This document shows, one piece after another, positions 1 through 6,796 of a stretch of 21,411 bases of DNA. The stretch is from JBGAWK01 sp044227665 (GTDB taxonomy: Bacteria > Bacteroidota > Bacteroidia > Chitinophagales > JADIYW01): contig JBGAWK010000041.1 in the NCBI GenBank assembly GCA_044227665.1, positions 1 through 21,411 of the forward strand, read 5' to 3'. A model generated the notes under the pieces. The model saw nothing but the letters and a program-made list of their open reading frames with translations. It did no database searches and was not told the DNA's origin. A program made the position numbers and the translations under genes. How positions within the stretch are numbered: position 1 is the first letter of the stretch; each line of letters starts with the position of its first letter.

Positions 1-6
1 CTGGTG

Positions 7-1584
7 TTACAAGCTGGCCTTTTTCAACGTTTGGTTGTTCGCCATTTGTTCAGCGTATATATTTGCCGTCATTTTTCTGATTTTAGTAGTTGTCGAAACC
101 TTGTCAAATACCCCCGTCTCAATAATTGCTTTTGCTAATATGTCAATAACAGGAACTGAAACGCTATTTCCAACTAATTTCATCCATCTTGCTCTGTTTT
201 CTGGCAAAATATAATCTTTCGGAAAACCTTGAATTAAACAAGCTTCTTCTTTGGTTATTCTGCGGTAATTTTCATTTTTATAAACTTTGTTTATAAAAAG
301 TTTTCTGTGTTCTTCTTCGTTTTTTGCTGTAATAATTTTAGTCGTTACATAATCGTTTGTGTCACTTGCAACAAGTGTCGGAAAGATATTTGATGTTGGT
401 AGAAAAATTCTATTTACGCCATAAAGTCCTGTGCTGATTTTAGTGTTTTTAAAATCATATCTTATTTCAATCGGTAAAATAATTTCTTTCTCAATCATTG
501 TTGGCAATGTTTTGGAAAGTGAGATTTTTTTTAATTTAAGTTCTCTGCTCATTTTTAAATTGTCCACTACCAAAATATCGGTTTCACAATTGCTGATTAT
601 GATTTTTTCTTCTTCGGTTAATTCGGTTAGATTTTCTTTATTAATCGAATAAGAATAATTAACTTTTTTCAATATTTCAAGTTCAACTAATTCATTTAAT
701 TCATTTTCTTTAATCGAATTGTCAAGGTCTTGAAAATGCTTTAAAGAAAGTGGATTACCGTCTAAATTACCATAAGCACTTTTTCGTCTGTTTTTGAGTA
801 ACAAATAACAAATTTTCTTTTGTCTTTCTGTTGTATCTATAATATCCCAAGAGTGGATTGTTGAATGTCCGTTTCTCAAATCATTGAATAAAAAATAATC
901 GTTCAACCCGTTGCTGGTTGATAAACTCATACTTCTTTGTGAAATGATTTCTCCAAATAAATCTCTTGGCTTTTCATTCTCTGTTTCAACGATTTTTTCG
1001 TTAAAATCAGATAAAATGTCTGCTAATTTTATTTTCTTGTCGATTGGTTTTGGAAGTTTGAATTTGTCTGCAAATTCTTTGTTTTTAAAACCGATAATAT
1101 AAATTCTCAATCTATTTTGTGGAACGCCATAATCAAAAGAGTTGAGAAGATAATAGTTTGCAAAATATCCTGCTTTCTTTATTCTTTCTAAAATATAGGT
1201 TAGTGCATTTTTGTTCCTTGGGTCAACCAAACCTTTTACATTTTCAAAAATAAATGCGTCTGGTCGAGATTGATTTAGTAAAAATATAGTGTCATTCCAC
1301 AATTGTCCACGGTCATCATCAAATCCTAAATTTCGTCCTGCAATTGACCAACTTTGGCAAGGAACGCCTGCTGTCAAAAGATTGTGGCTTGGCAACTCTT
1401 TTATTTTGGTAATGTTGCCCAAATTTTTTTCAATTGGTTCGTTTGAATTTTTGCAATACGTGTCAATTGCATCTTTACTTATTTCGCTAAAATGCAAACA
1501 TTCTCCACCATTGTTTTCAAGTGCCATTCTGAAACCGCCAATGCCCGAAAATAAGTCTATGAAAGTGAAATCAGGGTTTTCCAT
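7..1584 (-). CDS. C5-cytosine DNA methyltransferase of a type II restriction-modification system
   Basis: Transfers a methyl group from S-adenosylmethionine to carbon 5 of a cytosine in the recognition site, protecting host DNA from the partner nuclease. The m5C motifs appear in order: motif I DLFSGIGG (residues 10-17), the catalytic PCQ with Cys76, ENV of motif VI (114-116), QNRLR of motif VIII (156-160), motif IX RRITKEEACLIQGFP (441-455) and GNSVSVPV of motif X (472-479). The target-recognition stretch between motifs VIII and IX is long (about 275 residues), making the protein (525 aa) longer than small family members. It starts 5 nt after the stop of the endonuclease gene, so the two are surely co-transcribed, nuclease first. 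If the partner is TdeIII-like, the target would be GGNCC; that is inference. All key residues are present, so it is probably active. No TAnnTTTG box precedes it. Confidence 0.95.
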   Translation of the reverse strand: MENPDFTFIDLFSGIGGFRMALENNGGECLHFSEISKDAIDTYCKNSNEPIEKNLGNITKIKELPSHNLLTAGVPCQSWSIAGRNLGFDDDRGQLWNDTIFLLNQSRPDAFIFENVKGLVDPRNKNALTYILERIKKAGYFANYYLLNSFDYGVPQNRLRIYIIGFKNKEFADKFKLPKPIDKKIKLADILSDFNEKIVETENEKPRDLFGEIISQRSMSLSTSNGLNDYFLFNDLRNGHSTIHSWDIIDTTERQKKICYLLLKNRRKSAYGNLDGNPLSLKHFQDLDNSIKENELNELVELEILKKVNYSYSINKENLTELTEEEKIIISNCETDILVVDNLKMSRELKLKKISLSKTLPTMIEKEIILPIEIRYDFKNTKISTGLYGVNRIFLPTSNIFPTLVASDTNDYVTTKIITAKNEEEHRKLFINKVYKNENYRRITKEEACLIQGFPKDYILPENRARWMKLVGNSVSVPVIDILAKAIIETGVFDKVSTTTKIRKMTANIYAEQMANNQTLKKASL

Positions 1585-1589
1585 AGTTA

Positions 1590-2426
1590 TTATTTTAAAA
1601 GGTTTTGGTCAAAATTTTGAGGTGGTTCTATTTCTAAAAACTCACGATAAATTCTTTCTTTGTATTCTTTCCCAAGTTTATTTACTTCGGTAATGAAAGT
1701 TTTGTAAGTTCCTTCTCCGCCAATTAAATCCCAAAATTCGTTACCAATTAAAACGGAAGCATCTTCGTGTATATTGAACCAACGCATTGGGAAAGTCCAT
1801 TTGTAATCAGATTTTTTGCCATAAGGATTATAAACAAGTGCATAAAATGCGTGATCAACTTGCTTTGGTTCCATTGCCAATAATTTCAGCATTTTTTCTT
1901 TGCTTACTTTGGTTTGGTCGCTGTTTGGAAGTGGTCCTTTTAACTCAAAAGCGTATTTTGTGTCTGTTTCTTCATTGTGTATAAAAATGTCACAGGTTAC
2001 GCTCACAGGAATTGGGTCGCCACCGCCTTGCTTGATGTACTCTAATTCTTTTGCCCAATCGGGTTTTATTTTTGCTTCGCCTTTTTGATTGTGTTCAAGA
2101 TTGTTTAGAACTTCTTGAATTCTACGTAAACTTTCGCTTCCTACAATTCCGTTTACACTATGTCCCATCGAACAATGTCCGTGGTTTTCGGTTGCTGCAA
2201 CTTGTGCTAACCTTTCCCAAACGCCACCAAAAGGCGTTACAAATCGTCTTTCAAAGTGAGAACCTTTAAATATTTCATCGGGAACTAATGCAGAATAAAG
2301 AGGTTTTGAAGAATGATGTTTTTCTTTTATAAATGGGTCTTTTACGAGTACATTATTCATAACTCTGTCCATCATAGTCGAAACTACATTTTTTATTCCT
2401 TCACCAACTCGTTTTTTCTTACTCAT
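1590..2426 (-). CDS. Type II restriction endonuclease, TdeIII/MjaII-like
   Basis: Predicted site-specific double-strand endonuclease partnered with the methyltransferase downstream. The family call rests on remembered resemblance to TdeIII-like enzymes (reported to cut GGNCC): an N-terminal block with GSHFERRFVTPFG (residues 55-67), then IPVSVTCDIFIHN, then ELKGPLPNSDQT, then a YNPYGKK segment followed by W-rich sequence. A PD-(D/E)xK active site can be read as Asp146 and Glu161-Leu-Lys163, with the acid and the ExK on successive predicted beta strands. At 278 aa the size is normal for an orthodox type II enzyme. It is the first gene after a structured intergenic stretch and has no controller (C) gene beside it. 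A weak -7-like box (AAATTTTG on the minus strand, 2457-2464) lies about 30 bp upstream. Adjacency to an m5C methyltransferase makes the restriction role firm; the exact specificity is inferred. Confidence 0.85.
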   Translation of the reverse strand: MSKKKRVGEGIKNVVSTMMDRVMNNVLVKDPFIKEKHHSSKPLYSALVPDEIFKGSHFERRFVTPFGGVWERLAQVAATENHGHCSMGHSVNGIVGSESLRRIQEVLNNLEHNQKGEAKIKPDWAKELEYIKQGGGDPIPVSVTCDIFIHNEETDTKYAFELKGPLPNSDQTKVSKEKMLKLLAMEPKQVDHAFYALVYNPYGKKSDYKWTFPMRWFNIHEDASVLIGNEFWDLIGGEGTYKTFITEVNKLGKEYKERIYREFLEIEPPQNFDQNLLK

Positions 2427-2489
2427 AATTCATTTAAATATCTTTCTGCGAATTTACAAAATTTCTGTCTATGATTTTCGTTTTGGTGT

Positions 2490-2662
2490 CATAAGTTCCG
2501 GTCGGGTGGGCTTGCTTGTAACGATTTTCAGCTACCCGAAGGGCGGGATATTTAGCACTAAACCTTCAATTGAAAAACTGAACTTGAACCTTGTACTAAA
2601 CTGTCATAGAAGCACGAAACCCCACCATTTTGGCAAACCCGTGTGCGGTTGGCAATTTTTTA
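2490..2662. repeat. Structured intergenic element, possible cassette-junction repeat
   Basis: This GC-richer stretch in an otherwise very AT-rich block codes for nothing and is dense in inverted repeats. CGGGT..GCT (2503-2512) pairs with AGC.ACCCG (2530-2538). CCCG and CGGG flank AAGGG (2535-2547). TTTAGCACTAAA (2551-2562) and TTCAATTGAA (2565-2574) are near or perfect palindromes. At the far end GCAAACCCG (2633-2641) folds onto CGGTTGGC (2646-2653) around a TGTG loop, with one mismatch and one bulged C. ACTAAAC occurs twice (2557, 2595). It separates the DUF1761 gene from the restriction gene. From memory, similar GC-rich stretches recur between small accessory genes in Bacteroidota genomes; only one copy lies in this window, so repetition is not shown here. 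Confidence 0.5.
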
Positions 2663-2663
2663 A

Positions 2664-3086
2664 TTAGTGTGTTATCAAATAAATTATTAATGTTACAAGT
2701 GTAATTCCAAGTCCTTGTGCTGTTCCTGTGATGGTACCAAACACTAATGGTTTTTTCATTGTCGGTATAGTTGCAGTCGTAAAAACGATTGCGGTTGCAA
2801 GTCCAACTCCTAACAAAAGTCCAAGTGTTAAAGCGTCTGAAAATGAATTTACGTTTGTTAGTTTTGATAATATTGCAATTGCGACTGTCGTAACGAAACA
2901 AGAAATTAAAGGCACTACATAATAAATATTTGTTTCCTTCCAATTTTCAGGTCTGTCAAAACCCATTGCATTTTCCCATTTTTTTCCGAATGCAAATTGT
3001 CTGTGCCAAATGCCACAAAAGGCACAATAAGCAACCGTTGCTACTACTACTGCTAACCAATTAATGTCTGTAAATATTGTTGCCAT
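2664..3086 (-). CDS. DUF1761-family integral membrane protein
   Basis: A 140-residue protein with four hydrophobic segments (about residues 8-27, 55-74, 85-104 and 116-138), predicted to lie in the inner membrane. The start resembles the DUF1761 pattern: NWLAVVVATVAYCAFCGIWH, then FGKKWENAMGF with a lysine/tryptophan loop between helices 1 and 2. The family has no established biochemical function. It is the last gene of a three-gene minus-strand group, 15 bp after the DUF6157 gene, and is followed by the structured element at 2490-2662. No motif suggests an enzyme. The 5' end is set by the ATG at 3084-3086, just behind the preceding stop. Family assignment is by remembered pattern; any role in the group is unknown. 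Confidence 0.75.
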   Translation of the reverse strand: MATIFTDINWLAVVVATVAYCAFCGIWHRQFAFGKKWENAMGFDRPENWKETNIYYVVPLISCFVTTVAIAILSKLTNVNSFSDALTLGLLLGVGLATAIVFTTATIPTMKKPLVFGTITGTAQGLGITLVTLIIYLITH

Positions 3087-3101
3087 ATTTATATTTTTAA
3101 T

Positions 3102-3518
3102 TTATGCTTTTTTAGAACGCATTGCTTTTATAACTTTCAGTTTTTTGTCAGCAGCATATTTTTTATATTCTTTGGTTTCTGCTCCATAAATTGCAATTTT
3201 CCCATCGCTGTCATAATGAACTCCCCAGCCATATCGTTTTGTCAAAGGTGAAGCTCTTAAACAAGGTTGTCCTTTGGAAAAGAAAATTTCTTTTTCTGCT
3301 GGCAGTTCGCTCTCTGTCAAATCCTTTTTTGTAGCGTAACAATGAAACACAACTTCGTCAGAGTTGTACTTATATGGATTTTTTAAAATCATTTCAAATT
3401 GAATATTTGCAACAGATTTTTCGTCTCCCTTTGTCGGTGGAATTTCGCCAAAAGTTGTGGGGCAGTCTTCGGCAATTTCTATAAAGGTGTCTGTATAATT
3501 TGTTGAATGTATTTTCAT
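3102..3518 (-). CDS. DUF6157-family protein, small and soluble
   Basis: A 138-residue cytosolic protein without membrane segments. It matches the pattern I associate with DUF6157: an N-terminal NYTDTFIEIAEDCP, a central FEMILKNPYKYNSDEVVF, then FFSKGQPCLRASPLTKRYGWGVHYDSDGKIAIYGAET and a basic tail (KVIKAMRSKKA). Function is unknown. The conserved LRASPLTKRYGWGVH segment would be the place to look for a ligand or nucleic-acid site, but I cannot name one. The start overlaps the stop of the upstream gene in an ATGA arrangement (3515-3518), so translation is probably coupled, and a 15-bp gap leads to DUF1761. Proteins of this kind occur scattered in bacterial genomes, which fits gene transfer. 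Confidence 0.7.
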   Translation of the reverse strand: MKIHSTNYTDTFIEIAEDCPTTFGEIPPTKGDEKSVANIQFEMILKNPYKYNSDEVVFHCYATKKDLTESELPAEKEIFFSKGQPCLRASPLTKRYGWGVHYDSDGKIAIYGAETKEYKKYAADKKLKVIKAMRSKKA

Positions 3519-4129
3519 TTTGTAAACTTTTCTGTTCCGTAAAAAAGTGTTCCAAATTTTTCGTTAATTGTTTTTAATGTAGTTTGGTCAACAACTGTAT
3601 AAACATAAGCATCCCAACCAAGGTCTAAGAAAAGCAAACTTTTATTTATTGATGTCAAGTCTTTGTCAATGCTTTTTAAGAGGTCAATTATAAATTTTCC
3701 ATCTCTTTGCGTTACTTCGTCAGCACCCTTTCTTAGTTCATTTGCTATTGTCCATTCAGTACTGATTTTTAGTTCGTTTTCTATGAAGTTTTCTATTTCT
3801 CTTTCGTTTTCTTCGCCACACCAGTCTGTCATCCATAGTTTTTTCTTGCTGTCACCAAAAATATACATGGCTTCTATGGGTTTAAGTTTATTCAATTCAA
3901 AGTTGTCATATCCTTTTAAAAGGTCTATGTTATTGGCAATAAAATCTTTTTTGTTCTTTAGAAATGTTTCATAGAAAACTTTAAAGTCAGTCTTGAGTTC
4001 TGGAAATAAAAGTTGTCCGGCTTCAAGCAAATCAGAGTTGTTTACTAGAACGTTTGATTTTTTGTTACGAAAGGCTTGAATTACTCTAACAATTATTATT
4101 GTCAAAATTGCAATTACTAAGTATTTCAT
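3515..4129 (-). CDS. Unknown protein with an N-terminal membrane anchor
   Basis: I do not recognise this protein. From the ATG at 4127-4129 it has 204 residues: a hydrophobic segment at about 3-19 (YLVIAILTIIIVRVIQ) followed by basic residues, so an N-in anchor, then an acidic and lysine-rich soluble part. An upstream ATG (4174) in the same frame would add 15 residues including several basic ones; the inner start is preferred because the hydrophobic segment then begins at once. Features worth noting are KKLWMTDWCGEENEREIENFIENEL in the middle and LLFLDLGWDAYVYTVVD near the end, suggesting a compact alpha/beta domain. It is the first gene of the group with DUF6157 and DUF1761 and lies just beyond the stop of the ABC ATPase. 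Function unknown. Confidence 0.65.
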   Translation of the reverse strand: MKYLVIAILTIIIVRVIQAFRNKKSNVLVNNSDLLEAGQLLFPELKTDFKVFYETFLKNKKDFIANNIDLLKGYDNFELNKLKPIEAMYIFGDSKKKLWMTDWCGEENEREIENFIENELKISTEWTIANELRKGADEVTQRDGKFIIDLLKSIDKDLTSINKSLLFLDLGWDAYVYTVVDQTTLKTINEKFGTLFYGTEKFTK

Positions 4130-4203
4130 ATATTCTTTTATATTGTTCTGTCGTCTTTTTACAATTGCAGCCAATAAACTTTATTAACGAACACAGAAGC
4201 AAG

Positions 4204-4215
4204 GTATTGCAATAC
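4204..4215. repeat. 12-bp perfect palindrome at the core/accessory boundary
   Basis: GTATTGCAATAC reads the same on both strands. With flanking AAG and CTT (one extra G) it makes a slightly longer imperfect inverted repeat over 4201-4219. It lies 3 bp beyond the stop codon of the ABC ATPase and 74 bp before the preferred start of the unknown protein, exactly where the AT-rich accessory block begins. No T-run follows on the minus strand, so it is not a typical intrinsic terminator. It could be a protein-binding site or chance. Confidence 0.3.
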
Positions 4216-4218
4216 GCT

Positions 4219-5994
4219 TTATATCATAGATTTTAATGTTGCTGCTCTACCTTTTGGGATAGCGGCTATAAGTTTTTGTGTGTATTCACGCTGTGGGTTG
4301 TTGTAAATTTCGTCGGCTACACCCATTTCTTCTATTTTACCTTTATTCATCACTACCATCCTGTCGCTCATAAACTTTACTACCGAAAGGTCATGGGAGA
4401 TAATAATATAGGTAAATCCAAACTCTTTGCGCAGCTGAATTAATAAGTTAAGTACTTGTGCCTGCACAGAAACATCTAGCGCAGAAACGGACTCATCACA
4501 GATGATAAATTTAGGGCTCAGTGCCAATGCTCTTGCAATACATATACGCTGTCGTTGTCCCCCCGAAAATTCATGGGGATAGCGATTGAAATGCTCAGGC
4601 AAGAGATTTACCTTCTCCAGAAGGTCTATACTTTTTTCTTTACGTTCTTTGTCATTAGCATATTTATTATGTACTTGCATAGGTTCCATGATGGCATTAC
4701 CAATGGTAAGCCTCGGATTCAAGGAAGAATATGGGTCTTGGAAAATAATTTGTAGGTGTTCGCGTTGCTTCATCATCTCCTTTTCCGATAGGGCAAATAA
4801 ATCTTTGCCACCAAAAAATACTTTACCACCGGTATGTGGTATAAGTCTCAGTATGGTGCGTCCTAATGTAGTCTTTCCACATCCCGACTCCCCTACTAGT
4901 CCCAATGTCTCGGAAGGATATACATCGAAACTTACGTCATCCACAGCTTTTACATACTCTAAGGGTTTTCCAAATACATTGGTCTTGGAAGGAAACCATG
5001 TTTGTACATTCTGAACCTTTAGTATAGGCTCTTGTAGTAATAAAGAGTTATATCTTTCTTTGGTAGCTTCTGGCGAAACTACTACGTCATCAATGACCTT
5101 TTTGATATCTGTCTGTTTCTCGTGGATACTTCCATCTGCACCTTCATCCATAAAATCTGCAATTACGGGCAGTCTGCTGAGCCGCTTATCTAATGGAGGA
5201 CGGCAGGCAAGAAGCCCTTTGGTATAAGGGTGCTGTGGGTGTGTAAATATGTCATTTACCAAGCCTTGCTCTACAATCTTTCCTTTGTACATTACCACCA
5301 CTCTGTCGGCAATTTCCGCTATCACACCTAGGTCATGGGTGATGAAAATGGTACTCATGCCTGTTTCTTCACTCAATTCTTTGATAAGTTCTAATATGGT
5401 CTTCTGTACGGTAACATCTAGTGCCGTAGTAGGCTCATCAGCGATAAGTATTTTTGGCTTACAGGACATGGCCATAGCTATCATTACACGTTGCTTTTGT
5501 CCTCCCGAAAGTTCATGAGGATAGGCATGGAGAACACGTTGTGGATTGGGAAGTTTTACCTGCTCAAAAAGCGATAATGTAAGTTCTTTTGCCTTATCCT
5601 TATCTACTTTTTGGTGTAAGAGTATTGCCTCCATCACTTGTTCTCCGCAGGTAAATACTGGATTCAAAGAAGTCATAGGCTCCTGAAATATCATAGAAAT
5701 TTCATTGCCTCTATACTTTCGCATCTGAGATTCGTCTAAGCCTACTAAATCTACCACGCCATTTTCTCCATGATATATTATTTGTCCTTGGGATATTTTT
5801 CCGGGAGGATTGGGAATAAGTCTCATGATAGATAAGGAGGTTACGGATTTCCCTGACCCAGACTCCCCTACTATGCCTATTATTTCTTTTTTATGAATAT
5901 CAAAAGAAACGTTATTTACCGCTTTTACTACTCCGGATTCTGTATTGAATTCCGTGACAAGATTCTTAACTTCTATGAGCAGATTGTTTTCCAT
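4219..5994 (-). CDS. Fused two-domain ABC transporter ATPase, oligopeptide/dipeptide type (OppD-OppF-like)
   Basis: Energises uptake of peptides or similar solutes across the inner membrane; the permease and binding protein are not in this window. Two complete nucleotide-binding domains are joined. NBD1 has Walker A GESGSGKS (43-50), signature LSGGQ (162-166), Walker B ILIADEP (182-188) and switch His220. NBD2 has GESGCGKT (368-375), SGGQ (477-480), FIICDES (496-502) and His534. Each domain is followed by the peptide-family C-terminal segment (HPYTKGLLACRPP at 255-267; REYTQKLIAAIP at 569-580). At 591 aa it fits the GsiA/YejF-type fusion. NBD2 has Ser after the catalytic Glu (DES rather than DEP), which is common in OppF-like domains. 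A perfect TATATTTG box ends 4 nt before the ATG, giving the gene its own promoter although the exonuclease gene stops only 15 bp upstream. Confidence 0.93.
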   Translation of the reverse strand: MENNLLIEVKNLVTEFNTESGVVKAVNNVSFDIHKKEIIGIVGESGSGKSVTSLSIMRLIPNPPGKISQGQIIYHGENGVVDLVGLDESQMRKYRGNEISMIFQEPMTSLNPVFTCGEQVMEAILLHQKVDKDKAKELTLSLFEQVKLPNPQRVLHAYPHELSGGQKQRVMIAMAMSCKPKILIADEPTTALDVTVQKTILELIKELSEETGMSTIFITHDLGVIAEIADRVVVMYKGKIVEQGLVNDIFTHPQHPYTKGLLACRPPLDKRLSRLPVIADFMDEGADGSIHEKQTDIKKVIDDVVVSPEATKERYNSLLLQEPILKVQNVQTWFPSKTNVFGKPLEYVKAVDDVSFDVYPSETLGLVGESGCGKTTLGRTILRLIPHTGGKVFFGGKDLFALSEKEMMKQREHLQIIFQDPYSSLNPRLTIGNAIMEPMQVHNKYANDKERKEKSIDLLEKVNLLPEHFNRYPHEFSGGQRQRICIARALALSPKFIICDESVSALDVSVQAQVLNLLIQLRKEFGFTYIIISHDLSVVKFMSDRMVVMNKGKIEEMGVADEIYNNPQREYTQKLIAAIPKGRAATLKSMI

Positions 5995-5998
5995 GCTT

Positions 5999-6006
5999 CA
6001 AATATA
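5999..6006 (-). promoter_or_regulatory. -7 box TATATTTG for the ABC ATPase gene
   Basis: The minus strand reads TATATTTG-AAGC-ATG, a perfect match to the Bacteroidota -7 consensus TAnnTTTG with 4 nt to the start codon. It fills the 15-bp gap after the exonuclease stop. With the normal distance from the -7 box, transcription would begin at or next to the ATG. No clear -33 TTG was seen at the expected spacing. Confidence 0.55.
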
Positions 6007-6009
6007 ATT

Positions 6010-6747
6010 TTATCCTGTCAAAAACTGTACATTTTCTTCTTCAAGGATGGGCAATCCTTTTACTTTTAGAAGTATTTGCGCTAATGTCAGCACATCTCTG
6101 GCGCAATATTTTTTTATCCTTGGAAGGTCATTTTCTTCATAATATACTTTGGCAACATCTGCACCGGAAATATCACTCTTTGGTGAAGGTATCTTCAGAA
6201 TATGTGCCAACAGTTTTAATGAAATAAAATTTTTATAATCACCAAAACGCCATACATCCATAGTGTCCAGCAAGGGACTTTCCCAAGGCTTCAGGTCTCG
6301 GATTTTTTGCAGATAGACAGGAAACGCTGCAACTAAGCCCTCTGCCAAATACCTCCTACATATATAGGGCACATCAAATTCTTTGACATTATGACCACAC
6401 AATAGTAAATTATGACCCCATTTTTTATGGAATTTATTTATCCATTGTGAAAATTCTATTAATATATCTTTCTCATTATCAGACTTTGTAGTATTTATAT
6501 TGAAAGTATTAAATGAAGTATCTTTAAAATATCCAGCAGAAATACATATTATCTTACCAAATTCCGCAAATATGGCTGCCTGCTGAAAATAGTATTCAGA
6601 CATAGTCATGTCTTCTGGCTTGAAACGCCCTCTTTTCTCTTCCCAAAGTTCTTGTTCATATATAGGTAGCGAAGTAAATGTATGCTGCGCAGGAATCGTT
6701 TCAATATCTATGAATAGAATCTGTTCTAAATGAATATTATCTAACAT
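6010..6747 (-). CDS. PolB-like 3'-5' exonuclease of the DEDDy superfamily
   Basis: A predicted stand-alone 3'-5' exonuclease resembling the proofreading domain of family B DNA polymerases. Numbered from the ATG at 6745-6747 (245 aa): ExoI is FIDIETIP with Asp14 and Glu16; ExoII is CGHNVKEFDVPYICRR with Asn120 and Asp125; ExoIII is YCARDVLTL with Tyr214 and Asp218, so all DEDDy metal ligands are present. The frame is open further upstream to 6852, but that 35-residue extension is hydrophobic, is unlike the family, and would run through the divergent thi gene. TATCTTTA ends 4 nt before the inner ATG and supports this start. The role is probably DNA repair or DNA-end processing; the substrate is unknown. 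The ABC ATPase gene follows after 15 bp. Confidence 0.85.
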   Translation of the reverse strand: MLDNIHLEQILFIDIETIPAQHTFTSLPIYEQELWEEKRGRFKPEDMTMSEYYFQQAAIFAEFGKIICISAGYFKDTSFNTFNINTTKSDNEKDILIEFSQWINKFHKKWGHNLLLCGHNVKEFDVPYICRRYLAEGLVAAFPVYLQKIRDLKPWESPLLDTMDVWRFGDYKNFISLKLLAHILKIPSPKSDISGADVAKVYYEENDLPRIKKYCARDVLTLAQILLKVKGLPILEEENVQFLTG

Positions 6748-6751
6748 GCTA

Positions 6752-6759
6752 TAAAGATA
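6752..6759 (-). promoter_or_regulatory. -7-like box TATCTTTA for the exonuclease gene
   Basis: The minus strand reads TATCTTTA-TAGC-ATG: 7 of 8 matches to TAnnTTTG with the same 4-nt distance to the ATG as before the ABC ATPase and smc. It lies in the 49-bp divergent gap shared with the thi cluster. Confidence 0.4.
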
Positions 6760-6784
6760 AGCAATAATATAGGTAATCATGATG

Positions 6785-6792
6785 CATATTTG
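6785..6792 (+). promoter_or_regulatory. -7-like box CATATTTG for the thi cluster
   Basis: The plus strand reads CATATTTG-CACT-ATG (6785-6799), 7 of 8 matches to TAnnTTTG and again 4 nt before an ATG. It favours 6797 as the start of the first thi gene over 6779 or 6782. The gap to the divergent exonuclease gene is too short for a TPP riboswitch, and none is seen. Confidence 0.4.
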
Positions 6793-6796
6793 CACT

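Noticed and set aside
2631..2655. Classical integron attC site
   Set aside because: The hairpin is suggestive, but the GTTRRRY/RYYYAAC core triplets are not matched at their ends and no integron integrase is in the window.
2596..2943. Open frame of 115 codons on the minus strand across the structured element and the DUF1761 gene
   Set aside because: It is out of frame with DUF1761 and its translation is low in complexity with no recognisable pattern, so it is a shadow of the real gene.
6748..6796. TPP riboswitch before the thiamine genes
   Set aside because: The gap is only 49 bp, shared with a divergent gene, and has no CTGAGA-type core.
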